The notes under the pieces: generated by a model
Seen by the model: the letters and a program-made list of their open reading frames with translations, nothing else
Told to the model about the DNA's origin: nothing
The model's database searches: none
Made by a program: the position numbers and the translations under genes
Part shown: positions 33,081-44,463 of the stretch, in pieces
How the letters are laid out: every line of letters begins with the position of its first letter
Position numbering within the stretch: position 1 is the stretch's first letter
NCBI GenBank assembly: GCA_034231615.1
Contig: CM067298.1
Span: 6,802,640 to 6,866,639 of the forward strand
From: Meghimatium bilineatum
Taxonomy: Eukaryota; Mollusca; Gastropoda; Stylommatophora; Philomycidae
Reading direction: 5' to 3'
DNA length: 64,000 nt

Positions 33081-33763
33081 GTTTGTTTGTTGTTCGCTCC
33101 ATTGTAACCATCACGGTTATCCGTGCGATTTCCACCAGGAGCGTGATTACATTGTGCCACCGTTATGCGCCTTGTAGGCCTAGCACATCCGATTTCGGCA
33201 TGCCTTGACAATTCGGGTGGGCTACCCTTAGCCTGTGACAGCCTCTATATCTGTCTCCAGGCACGCGTAGTGGCGACTCTTCGCCCAGATGATCTTTGCT
33301 CTCGTCTGGCTCGCACGAGGTGTTCCACTGTCTATGAACTTGCCTCGTGTAATTGGACATGCTGTGCCTGTGCCCATTTGGGACTGAACCGTTTCTCATC
33401 CGTGAGCCTGGTTCCCTAAGGGGAAGAACTCAACAAAGGAGTTGGACCCTGGCTCTTTCGCCCTCTTAGCCGAGGTGTCATTCACCGACATCGTGTACCC
33501 CTTGTCCAAGTTCGAGTCTCACACCACGCGTTTGAGAGCAAGGCGTTCTCAAGCTGAGCGTCCTTGTCCCAATAGCGCCTGAGCCCATCAGGTACTGAAC
33601 CATTTCTCTCTTCAAGTGTATTTCCGGTGTAGGAAAACCTGACAGTAGAGTTGGGCCAGGACTACCATCGTTGTCCCTTTCTTGCCTAAGCCCATCGGGT
33701 ACAGAACCCTTTCTCTTCGCGAGCATATTTCCGGTTTAGGAAGGCTCGACATTAGAGTTGGAT
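33081..33763 (-). mobile_element. Unknown 683-bp GC-rich retroposon inside piggyBac
   Basis: Flanked by an 11-bp direct repeat AACTTGTAAAT (33070-33080 and 33764-33774), taken as a target-site duplication. On the minus strand it ends gaacaacaaacaaac, a (CAAA)-type tail, so it looks like a retroposon. It is clearly more GC-rich than its host. Three degenerate direct repeats of roughly 110-130 bp recur (for example gaaaggttc-type, then gatgggc). Near the 3' end is a small hairpin cacggataaccgtg. No protein or tRNA head was recognised. Confidence 0.75.
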
Positions 33764-34243
33764 AACTTGTAAATAATAAAGCCGTGACTGGATGTAAATA
33801 TTTTCATATTTTTATTGCTTCTGATGTCATTCAGAAAAATGTACATAACTTTTACATTTATTGATATATTTTAATCAACTAAACTGCATAATGAAGAAAA
33901 ATGGATATATTTGAGTAAATATTCTTGAAAAATGGATATCAACAATGATAATCAAGGACAAGTATGGATACATTTGGGTAAGTCACAATATTTATACTAA
34001 TAAATTAACATTTTCATTTTTTGTGTTTTACTAACTCTAACCTTGTGAAGTAATCAAATATCATCAATGTACTTATATATTCATATTCTGTATCAATTCC
34101 CCTTTCCAATGATATACACATACACTATTTATCAATATTAGTATGTCAAGTGATACAATGAAAAACACATGTAAGGAAATTTTTCTACACTTAAAATTTA
34201 ATCTGGTCCAAACCTAAAAATAATCAAGTCCTGAAAGAGTTAA

Positions 34244-34520
34244 AAACAATATGAAGAAAGAACTACTAAGAGAGATAAAGATCAAGCAAATACAATATTT
34301 TTGACACATTTAGAAGACATGACACATTCTTAAATACTTTACTTGATGGTAAAGTCAAAGGGAACCGAGCAAGAGGTAGGCATAGAATGATAGATACAAG
34401 TAGGAGAGTAACATCACAGATGGACAAGCTAGTCTAACAGAGTGCACCACCAAAACAAGACAGGGGATGTTGGAGATCTGTTGCAGCCAATGCGGAGACG
34501 GCGTTTTATGATGATACTAT
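34244..34520 (+). mobile_element. LINE fragment, right part of the copy split by piggyBac
   Basis: Continues the 30170-30912 frame: NKEVL before the transposon, then KTI and MKKELLREIKIKQIQYF after it, and later GKVKGNRARGRHRM and GCWRSVAANAETAFYDDT. The 3' tail resembles the copy at 3850-4075. Confidence 0.85.
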
Positions 34521-35700
34521 ATAAATGGTATGATTATTGATTGTTCTTGGGTCCAGTATAATACAAAATAATGTTCTTACCTATTGTATTTTCAAAAAAT
34601 AGTGGATGGATGTTGGATGTACGTGGACAATTCAACTGTGCCTGGTTCCAGTGAGTTATTGATATGGACAGACCAGGTCTCTCCTCAACGTGTCTCGATC
34701 ACATGATGAACATTTTACATTCAAGTATAACACTCAACACACTAGAGGTCAAGGTTGATCTGGGTGAAAGTTATCAGAAACTTGGAAGTCAATACTGATT
34801 AGAGTTGACACGCGGTGACTGATACTTAAGATACGGAAAGACCTACTCAACGTAGCTAGTCCTCTCAACTGCTTGACTGAACAAGCGAATATTTTTTCTA
34901 CATTTAACTATGTCTGCTAATTATTCAATTTACCAAATTAATAATAAGAATATTTAAAATCAATGCAGCTGAGCAGTGTTGTTTCGCGTTGTTTGGCAAC
35001 AAGTACTCGCAACAGAGGGAAACGCCCACATCATAATTTATTAATTTAATAGGGTCTAATTAAATTAGTGTGAATTACTTTCATTCACAATGATTAACGT
35101 ATATTATTATTCCGTATAATTATCAATAAGATATTGGCTTTTATTTGTAATTGGTAACTTACATAGTTTACCTTGTCGTTCGTCAATGATTAGATTAGCA
35201 GTTTTAATAAATAAGCATATAGGACTACTGTAGAAAGTTTCAATCGGATTTGTGTTGTCTCTCACCCGCTGAAACAGTCATGTGAGGATAGAAACACTAT
35301 CATCTACATTGTGTACTTTTGTGAGCACTTCTCCTGATTCTGTTTTTGACGGTGACATCGTAACGTGATTATTGACCCCAGCAACTTGAGAGCAGTGTTT
35401 CCAACTCTTTTCATTAAAATAGTACTATAGGCTACTTGTGCCTTTAAAAGCACATTTTAAAAACAATAGTACCTACGTAAAACACAAGATTGATTAGCTT
35501 TACATAAAAACACACATACTATAAGACTATAGGGGATTGGGTATAACAAAATGCAAATAATAGTGTACAAGATAATTTCAACTTTAAGGAATTTTTCAAG
35601 CAAACAAAAGACGAACTGATTCTTGATTAGACAATGGCTTCACAACATGTGGGTCATTTCCATAAGTGCTCCGCTCTCCGTTCCAGCAGCCATCTCAGTG
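34520..35700. other. Intergenic, no gene seen
   Basis: AT-rich. 35460-35495 shares aatagtacctacgtaaaaca with the left arm of the palindrome at 1004. A promoter or non-coding first exon of GALK2 might lie here, but I cannot point to one. Confidence 0.45.
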
Positions 35701-36890
35701 TATGTAGAGTCCCAGTCAGGTGTTGATTGTGTGATCTTCGGGACATTCAAAAGAAATTACCTTTTCTTCCATCAGCTCTAGATACTGACTATTTCTAACA
35801 TTCTCTGTATGTGTACGCTCTCAACGTTATTGACATCATCTGCATCTTTAAATGAATTTATTACTGCCTTCATTAAGTCTGCTTTATCTCTTCTCAGCAA
35901 TGTGCAGTCTATCGCCGCATTGCCTGCCAATAAGACGGCTCTCTCGTTTCCTCTGACCCTAGCATGACGAGGGCAGTGTAACCGTGTAATGCTCTGGACA
36001 ATTCAGCTGTTCAATAAGTACCACCATTCTTTTCTCATCATGAACTTTTCTATCTTGCGCAGCATGCTTTGAGAGTCTGTGAGTATTACAGAGTGTGTTG
36101 ATGTATCAGTTATCAACCAATTAAGAGCTGCTGTAACTCCCTCTATCTCCATCCTCATACTTGTTGTGACAGTGCACTATGCTGAAGATTTCTCAACCAA
36201 CTTCACGCCGTTTCTGTAGGCAATAAAACCCCAACCGCTTTTATTTGTGTTTCTGTTAAAGGAGCCATCTGTGTATATAATTATGTCTTGTGGTTTCGAG
36301 TGTAGCTGGGCTAGTTCATGCACTGTAACATGGTCCCTGACACCCGTCCATTTTCAACACGCTTTATCTAGTTGTATTATTACTTTAGTTAGTGATTTAT
36401 TTTCAGTGTCTATCTCCACCCATTCACTGCCCTTTCCTATTTCTTCCAATTCACATACTCTTCGTAGTGTGTCTTCAGCCTCTGCCATCCATGATCTTCC
36501 ACGCTTGATTCGTTTTCCCTTTGACTCATCTAGACGATGGTGTAATGGGTGGTGGTTGTATTCTGTCACTTTAAGGTACGACCTAACTTGTGCTACCTGA
36601 TGTCGCACTCTAATGCTGGGGAGATCAAGCAGAAATCTCATAGCAGAGATGGGTGTATCTCTAGTACACCACAGTACCGTTCTCATTGCCTAATTTTGGA
36701 CTTTTCCCAATCTATCGACTTGTGTCTGTGACAGTGTTAGTAGGCCGATGCCATAATCTATGACAGATAGCACCATCACTTGTCGAAGCAGAAAAAGTAC
36801 CCATTGCAGCATATCTAAGGTCACCATAACCTTTATAGCACTGATCCCTCTTTTAGCCTTCTGAATTATTTGTGACGAACTAACAAACAG
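35700..36890 (-). mobile_element. LINE: reverse-transcriptase end plus RNase H
   Basis: The minus strand reads AMRTVLWCTRDTPISAMRFL and LDLPSIRVRHQVAQVRSYLK, then an RNase H region with IYTDGSFNRNTNKSGWGF, MRMEIEGVTAALNWLITDT and ILTDSQSMLRKIEKF followed by RVRGNERA: the four acidic positions of RNase HI. Several stops. It belongs to a LINE with a C-terminal RNase H, perhaps the same family as 47690-48480. Confidence 0.8.
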
Positions 36891-36899
36891 TAAATCTAA

Positions 36900-38150
36900 T
36901 GATGCTATAACAACAAAAAAGCATTAGAAGACAGACATTTGCAGCAGAGATATCCATGGCAACAATGACGTGTGTGTACACATGCGTTGTCATAGAGACA
37001 CGCATTAAAATATGGGAAATGAGAACGAAATTATTATTTTTTTTTTTTTAAACCCAATATATGCATGGAAATTCAAATGGGAAGCATGAGGATAAATGAA
37101 AATGGTTCTTACAGTTGATGGAAATTGAACCTGGTGTCGCATTGCAACTCGAGTAAGCAGGTTTTCCGTACTTGATCACCCAACACCCCCCCCCCCCCAA
37201 AAAAAAGATGTGATCTCGTCAAGATATTTAACCTGTGTACTCAAGTCATTGAGAGCGGACCAATCGAGACAAGGACTATTACAACAATAACGAACATCCC
37301 ATACAAGTATTGAAGTATCCTCAGAAATGGTCAATGTGATCATCGATGTCACTATTTTTTAATTTTCTGTTATATGTTTTAATTTTGTTTCAACTGTTGT
37401 CTTGATAAAGGCCTTTTGGTCGAAACGTCGATTTGTGTGTGTTATTATATGTGTCTCTAGTTATTAGCAAAACTTTATTACTCTATTCCTGGATCTATCT
37501 GTTGGATGGGAGGTACATAATTCGTTTCGGACCTCAACGGTCTCATTTTCAATATTCGTCGGATGTTATTTTGCAGTTTGGTACCGTTAAGCCATGTGCT
37601 CTTAATACCGATCATTCATTTATTTAGATTTGAGAAGTGGAGCTTCTGTTGTTTTTTCGTCCGTGTTGTTTTCGGACATAGGACCTAGTTGTTTTATTTC
37701 GTTCTCATTCCCCATAATTTTAATGGACGTCTCTATGACAATACTTGTAGTTACGTCATTGTTGCGTTGGATGTCTCTTCTGTTAAACGTCTGCCGTCTA
37801 ATGCTTTTGTGATAGTGTCATTATCTTTACTGTTTGTCTACTGCATGCCTATGTCTTGTATATTCTAGAAAAAGACTTTATTCAAGAATGAAACCAGGAC
37901 CGTGTGGTAGATTTTCACAGCATGATGCAAGTCTTCGAAATTTTGGCCCCCACCCCACTCCAACATTGTAGGCCTATTAATTGTATTTTTATTGGTGCCG
38001 CCGGATGCAGCCACTTCTCTGCATCATATCACAGCATATTCCTGGTTGAAGCTGTCTTGTATAGGCCTACTGTTTTTTTTATTTTTTTTCACACCGATAC
38101 CGTAGGCTATAGTCATATAGTCAACAATCTGTTCGCTCAAGTTAATTCTG
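36900..38150. other. Intergenic, repeat motif at 37395-37440
   Basis: 37395-37440 carries cttgataaaggccttttggt plus cgaaacgtcg, the best copy of the hairpin motif. A poly-C/A run lies at 37185-37206. No gene. Confidence 0.5.
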
Positions 38151-38159
38151 CTTATCTGT

Positions 38160-39560
38160 TGTCTATTGTCTTTCCCCAGGTGAATGATTGTTGATCGCAT
38201 TCACACTTGCCGTTAAGCGTAGGGGTGGGAGCTTAAGCTGTCGTTCCAAGACCAGATGTATCGCTGAGGTTGCATTTAGTCCATGTTTGTTCAAGGCTAT
38301 CTTGATGTTTTCTATCCACCGTTTTCTTGGGCTACCTTTGTCCTTACGCCCGGATATTCTTGTATTATATGCTCTTATTGGTATTTGGTTTGGCTTCATT
38401 CTCATATGGTGACCGAACCATTGTACATGCTATCTCTCAATTTATTCGATTCAAGATATTGTACCAACTCTTTTCCTAATTTCTTCATTTCTTATTTTAT
38501 CTAGTTTGGTAACCATTGCAGCTTTTCTCAGACACTTCATTTCACATGTGACGATTTTTCTCTGCTGCGAAGCTGTTAAAGACCATGTTTGACATTGGTA
38601 GCACAGTGTTGGTATAATAATTGTAGATATTATTTTTTTTAAAATTTCCATCTTGATCTTTGGATGAAGAAGTAATGGTGAAAGTTGGTAAGTCACTGTG
38701 TTTGCTTTCTGGCATCTTGTTTCTATTTCTCTATCTAGTCTTCCATCTTCGGAAAAAATACTGCCTAGATATTTAAATTCTTTGGCTTGTTTCACGTTGA
38801 TGTTATCTATTGTTATATTCATTGGTGTTGAAGACTTGCTAATTTTCATAACTTCTGTTTTTTGTACATTAATTTTCATGTTGTACTGACATGCTAGCAG
38901 CAATGCATTGATGTTTTTTTCCAGTTTCCTCATTTTTGTACATTAAACTTTGATCATCAGCAAATAATAGTTCATTGATTTCATTATTAAGTTCTTTATC
39001 TGGTTTATTTGCAATGTTTTCCTCTTTGTTGATGTGAGCTTCTTTTATTATTCTGTCCATGTATATGTTGAAAAGTAGGTGGTGGAAGTACGCAATACTT
39101 GTCTTACTCCAGATCTTGTTTCAAAAGATTTAGTCATCCCATCTGTTATTCTACTGAGCTTTGGCATTTTTGATATATCGCTTTTATATTATCTAACAGT
39201 TGTCCTCTGATGTTATACATTTCTAAGGTTTCCCATATAATGTTTCTATCTATTCTGTCGAATGCCTTTTCCTGGTCTACAAATACTGTGTTTAAATCTT
39301 GATTGTATTCGATTGCTTTTTCACTCAGTTGTCTCAGTGTGAAAAGTGCGTCTGTACAGCTTGCTCCCCTTCTGAAGCCAAACTGAGAGGGGCTCAACTG
39401 TGGTTCTGCAATGTATCGCATTCTCTGTTCTATTATTTTTGCGCAGATTTTACCTTTGTGACTTAACAAGGAGATGCCTCTATATGATTCACACACTCTC
39501 TTATTACCTCTGCTTGTGTAAGTACATACGACAATTGTGTATTTCTTTCTGATTGGTTTA
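38160..39560 (-). mobile_element. LINE with decayed reverse transcriptase
   Basis: The minus strand reads YRGISLLSHKGKICAKIIEQ, SPSQFGFRRGASCTDALFTL, VFVDQEKAFDRIDRNIIWE, ELLFADDQSLMYKNEE (catalytic FADD), KEFKYLGSIFSEDGRLDREI, CQTWSLTASQQRKIVTCEMK and the tail GSPRKRWIENIKIALNKHG. Three or more frameshifts. The 3' end is at about 38160 (acctggggaaagacaatag). It is the same family as 59050-59450. Confidence 0.88.
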
Positions 39561-39949
39561 ATTCCAATGGCAACTTACTGATAGAAAAATTATACCCAGA
39601 ATATATTATAGCTCAAAACATTATGGATTGATCGCCGCATCCAGAAAGGAATAAGACCTATACTACCATCTTTTATTTTAATATCTATCCCCTATAGGCC
39701 TATGAAGGGGCAAGAACTCAACTTTAGAATTTTAGGAAACCAGACGTGTGAAGATCGCGTTTCATCATCATCAGGTGACATATTCTTTCCAGAACGTAGT
39801 TTTCCCTATGGGTCTCTTGAATTCTCCGCGGTCTTAAGCAAGTTGTCCTGACTCTTTTAGTGACATGCGTAGGCATTGTTGTATAAATAACCCAAATATC
39901 TTTTTTTTTAAAATATCTATTTTTAATATCTATTAAAATATAGGCCCTA

Positions 39950-40540
39950 TTTAGAAATGTATAACATCAGAGGACAACTGTTAGATAATATAAAAACGAT
40001 ATTTTTTTTAAAAGTAGACATTATTGAACATCTTTTATCCAACGGCGTCTTGAGCGGCCTTTGCCCCTGTTGCCTTTTATCATCATCTCCATGCCGTCGT
40101 GTGACCGAAAATACTAGCTTTCTCTTTAATATAGTGTTCAGAAGCCAGCCTTCCTGGACGTTAATTGTTCTTAAAAAGAAGAATTTTCCCCCCTTAACTC
40201 CTCCTGGTTTGTTTTTCTTGCTGTCCATGGTTTTCTCATAACTCTTTTATAGCACTTTAATTCAAATGATGTTATTCTCTTGACCACTGTTTTATTTAAT
40301 GTCCATGCTTCATATCCATATGTCGCAACAGGCATCACACAAGCTCGTAGTAAACACAACCTGGTTCTAACGTCATTGCCTTTGCATACCACGTTAGACG
40401 TTTCACCGCCGTGTCCCCCCCCCACCCCCAAAAACCGATAGTTTTCATTTGTGTTTCTTCTAAAATTCAAGTTGGTTTGAAGGATGGAGTCAAAGCTATG
40501 GAATGTATAGTTTACAGCTTGACTTTGATATCTGTGGATT
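39950..40540 (-). mobile_element. LINE fragments: short inverted piece and a 3' end
   Basis: 39953-40000 is an inverted copy of 39180-39225 (peptide EMYNIRGQLLDNIK, here on plus). 40010-40540 on minus reads ATYGYEAWTLNKTVVKRITS, FELKCYKRVMRKPWTARKTN and NVQEGWLLNTILKRKLVF, the same family as 8815 and 48585. Confidence 0.75.
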
Positions 40541-40841
40541 TCAGCCTCAGACATTTAGTACTAGGAACTTAGTCAAAAGTGAATAAACAGCTCCCCCCAC
40601 CCCATAACAATTTTTCTGCAAAAAAGGTAATCAAAATTCCACTGGAAAAGAGAAATAGAGGGAATTGCAATGAAAATGGGCGAATGATCTCTATTTAAGG
40701 TGCCACCACCTCCTTACTGTGAAAATGTATCTACGGTTCTGAAGCCTAGCAACAAGTGAATGGAAAACCAGAAATGTGATACACACATCCGGACACACAA
40801 CAGTCATAATCCTAATTATTATTCTTCTGTGTTCATTATTC

Positions 40842-41097
40842 TTTTTCTGCGTTCATTCATTAACTCCCGCAGATTAGCAGGATTCAGTCCAGAGAACGGA
40901 ATGAATTGTGTCATGATTAACATCTTTGCTGTAATATCTGTGTCATTTGACCTGACAGATCCATCTTCAGCATGGCTCGTGGGTCACTTTGACTATATGG
41001 GGAGGAACAGCCAATTCCATCACATAACCTCTTTAGTAGCATCTTATTACATGCTTAACTGGTAGCAGTGTCCCCATCCTTTACTCTCCTTTCATGA
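40842..41097 (-). mobile_element. SINE family A copy
   Basis: The minus strand is colinear with 13972-14252: gaacgcagaaaaaga at the 3' end (about 40842), gctaatctgcgggagttaatg, and aaagtgacccacgagccatg. Confidence 0.8.
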
Positions 41098-41554
41098 CCC
41101 AACACTGGTCTCTTAATAAAACAGTCTTCTGCACTCATCCTAGAGATAGAAAACAGTTGTATATATTATCTACTCATACTGCCACCAACTGTTTTGAACC
41201 TTCACATTTGTTCAAAATATCAATATGAAACAGGATTACTACAGATAAGAGATTAATCCAAAAAAAAACAACGAATAATATAAAATTATAATGATTGTAT
41301 TGTGAAGTACATTGCAGTGAAAAAAAACATATAGGCTAAAAATGTCACATTAATGAAGAAACCAAATTGTTATAAGTTAGGGTGATCAACAGGCACCAGA
41401 CAGATTTTTAGATGTTCTGATTCTCATTTCAATAGATCAAACAGATTGTAATGACAATCTATTTAATCATAAGACTGAGTTAGTGCAAAAATATATCACT
41501 TTGCCAACTAACTGCATAAATCTCATGAAGTCAATATTTTTATACAATGGATTC

Positions 41555-41860
41555 CTGTTCATTGAAACACATGGCAATGACAAGGCAGACAGACTAGCAA
41601 AGAAGGGAGCAACACAAGAACAGCCATACACACTAATGACCATGCACAGTTACAAGATGTTGAAATCTGTGAACAAATAGACTTGGTTGAATAGATGGGA
41701 AATACCTTCTCCTTCCAAGGTCAGATAAATGGAACACCAAATATGGAACAAATTGACAGCTCACAAGCACATGCATATAACACACACTGGTATTGAATTA
41801 AAAGGATTGAGTCAAACAACAAAACCAACCAACAAAGTGTAGCAGATCACCAATTCAGCT
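41555..41860 (+). mobile_element. LINE RNase H tail fragment
   Basis: Reads ETHGNDKADRLAKKGATQEQ and YKMLKSVNK, the last RNase H motif and linker as in 60544-61179. Decayed after 41680. Confidence 0.7.
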
Positions 41861-41879
41861 TGGTTTAGCTTGATAAGGA

Positions 41880-42000
41880 TCTCTCCTATATCAGGACTAC
41901 AGTCCTACTAAATTTCCAGCAGGATGTAGTCCAGAAAATGGAAATGCACTGTGTCGATATTTTATTTGTGGCAATGGCAAGGCGCATCCAACTTTGGCAT
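41880..42000 (-). mobile_element. SINE family A-like fragment
   Basis: Shares tttccagcaggatgtagt and the following cagaaaatggaaatg with 44796-44830 and weakly with family A. Confidence 0.5.
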
Positions 42001-42013
42001 TGGTAACTAATAT

Positions 42014-42260
42014 GTTCAGTATTTTAACCACCTTCACTGAATGGTGAATGTCTATAACTGTATCACTATAAAGTACAGAATGCCAGTTGTATCAGAGTTC
42101 AGTATTTTAACCACCTTCACTGAATGGTGAATGTCTATAACCGTATCACTATAAAGTATAGAATGCCAGCTGTATCAGAGTTCAGTTTTGTTACCACATA
42201 TACTGAATGGTGAATGTCTATAGCCATATCGCTAGTACAGAAAGCAAGCTGTATCAGAAA
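42014..42260. repeat. 83-bp tandem repeat, 3 copies
   Basis: Units start gttcagtattttaaccacct at 42014, 42097 and 42180. Confidence 0.92.
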
Positions 42261-42654
42261 ACTGTTTCTTGCACTGACACACTTGTCACCATGCTCCAAG
42301 CTAATCACAGTCATGCTTGCTTGACCTTTATCATCACTATCTTACATAACTATCTTACATCGCTATTGATGTAGACACAGATGCCTACTTTCTTATATTA
42401 TGTTTCTTTTTACAAGATTGTACTCCAATCTTTAACCAATCTCCCACAGTCTGGAGAATGTGATCGACACTGCTGAAAATCCTATGAACAGACAGAATCC
42501 CTTATCACACTGAGCATGTCAGCATTGTCAATCAATGTTACTTCTAGTGCAGTGGCAGTGCTCTCCAACATGTCAGCTTATTCGTTACCCTCCTTTCCTA
42601 CTGATAGAGAATCCCAATTTTGGCACAGCAATTCTTCATATGTAATGAGTCTAT

Positions 42655-43075
42655 ATCTTGTCTGTGTTGCCAAGGCCCCAAAAATAAGCAAAGAATAGCA
42701 ACAAATGAGAAGGTTTTGGATGGAGATGGCTGACCATTTCATATACAGTCAAAGTGACACAGAAGTCATGCTGAAGTCAGATGTATCATGTCGAAAGGTG
42801 CAGATATCGCAACTAAGCTGTTAACCATGATACAACACATTCTGTTCTCCGGACTACATCCTACTAATCTGCAGAAGTTTGAGAACAAATGCAGAAGAAG
42901 AAGAGTTTTTCCTATTTGACACATTTTAATAATTTTTGCTCTGCAGTCTGAGATGCTTATCAGGCTGACATGTTTAGATATTGCAACCAAGTGGTCAGCC
43001 ATGACACAATTCATTTCGTTTGCTTGACTTACAAACCAGCAAAAGTTTGAGAACCAATACTAAAAAGAAGAACAC
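42655..43075 (+). mobile_element. SINE family A, one copy plus a second 3' fragment
   Basis: 42655-42905 is colinear with family A (gcaaagaatagcaaca to tttgagaacaaatgcagaag). 42933-43075 repeats the 3' part (aagtggtcagccatgacaca to caaaagtttgagaaccaata). Confidence 0.75.
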
Positions 43076-43084
43076 TAATGCATA

Positions 43085-43432
43085 TAGAGAGTGAATGTGT
43101 GAACTGGGGGTCAAGGAATGTTTGAATTGGTGGTCGAGGAATGTTTGAATTGGTGGTCAAGGAATGTTGAAATTGGTGGTCAAGGAATGTATGAATTGGT
43201 GGTCAAGGAATGTGTGAATTGGTGGTCAAGGAATGTGTGAATTGGTGGTCAAGGAATGTGTGAATTGGTGGTCAAGGAATGTGTGAATTGGTGGTCAAGG
43301 AATGTGTGAATTGGTGGTCAAGGAATGTGTGAATTGGTGGTCAAGGAATGTGTGAATTGGTGGTCAATGAATGTGTGATTTGGTGGTCAATGAATGTGTG
43401 AATGTGTGAATTGGTGGTCAAGTAATGGTCCA
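43085..43432. repeat. 23-bp minisatellite, about 15 copies
   Basis: Units gaatgtgtgaattggtggtc plus aag. It lies just downstream of the coiled-coil gene's 3' end. Confidence 0.96.
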
Positions 43433-43801
43433 GAATAGATACCCAACAAAAATTTTTATTGAAATAGTCATTCACCACAAATTTGGTAAAATCAGCTGAC
43501 CCTGCCATCGCAGAAGAGCTAAGGCAGAGCTGATCATACCTACATGTCCGATGTGGAAATACATTAATATCTAATTACCTAAACATGCAGAAAAATGAGT
43601 TCAGTAAAAAAAAATTGTGACAACAGCTAAAGTAAAAACCTGGCCAAAAGTCATAACTGATAACCATGAACTAGATGTTGTTAATTTTGAATATTTTAGT
43701 GCAAATATAAACAATTCAGAGGATTGAGCTTTTCGTCAGATTCTCTTGCTCTAAGGTTGGTGGAAAGTTTTGATTGTGGCATACTTGCTTCTTTTTTTCA
43801 G

Positions 43802-43819
43802 TTTATTATCACTTTTATT
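43802..43819 (-). terminator. Poly(A) signals of the coiled-coil gene
   Basis: Two AATAAA hexamers on the minus strand (43819-43814 and 43807-43802) lie 35-55 nt after the stop codon. A third overlaps the stop. They support 43856 as the true 3' end of the coding region. Confidence 0.6.
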
Positions 43820-43855
43820 GAAGTTCAGTTATCTTACTAATACATTTTGATAATT

Positions 43856-44463
43856 TTATTGAATCAATGAATCACCATTATTTTGCAGATGTATGTTGTT
43901 AGATTTAGTTTTAGTAGTTTCTTTTTTGGGTATATAATTTCTAACTCTGCTTGAAGCAGGAGCACTGTGCCTCTGAACTTCAGAAAAGCAGGGCCCTTCA
44001 TCCCAATCTGAGTCAGAATCTGATAATACTGTGGAGTAGTAGTCACAGATAGGTTTATTTTTGGTTCTAGAATGGAAAATATTGCTTTCTGTAAAGTCAG
44101 AATTTCCATTTCTATTGTGATTTGAAGATGACATGTATATTGTATCATTAAACAATTTGTTTGGCTTGTCTCCTTTAGAATAGTGAGAATAATTTGTGGC
44201 AGCTTTATCATCATTTCTGTTGAAGGATTCAGAATTTAGTGATGTCGGATCTACAGGAACAGCTGGTGGTGTATTTCTGAGAACTGCCTCAAGTTTCAGA
44301 ATTTGTTTAGTTTTATCAGCTACTTCTGCTGTTAGTCTAGTAATCTGTTCCTCTTGTTCTGAAATCTGGGATGAAAGCTCCACAATGACTTTTGTGTGAC
44401 CACCATCTGTCACAGCTTCTGAACATAACAGTCTTTTGTCGTCACTGGACTTTGATGCACTCA
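43856..44463 (-). CDS. Coiled-coil gene, last exon
   Basis: A 608-nt exon after acceptor ttttacag: two bases, then SASKSSDDKRLLCSEAV, a short coiled coil (QEEQITRLTAEVADKTKQIL), and a long Ser/Asn-rich tail ending NNGDSLIQ with a TAA at 43858-43856. Confidence 0.82.

Larger units (their letters stand above)
30913..34243 (+). mobile_element. piggyBac-family DNA transposon with both ends
   Basis: Bounded by TTAA at 30913-30916 and 34240-34243. The ends CTCTTTCCGGACC (left) and, inverted, CTCTTTCAGGACT (right) are imperfect terminal inverted repeats. The left end has a subterminal direct duplication of ggaccaatc-ccagtatact; the second copy contains the palindrome CCAGTATACTGG. The transposase occupies 31185-33049. 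A separate 683-bp insertion lies at 33081-33763. Removing the transposon and one TTAA rejoins the surrounding LINE frame, which confirms the boundaries. Confidence 0.93.

Noticed and set aside
36247-36600. 117-residue frame on plus
   Set aside because: It is the reverse strand of a LINE reverse transcriptase/RNase H region.
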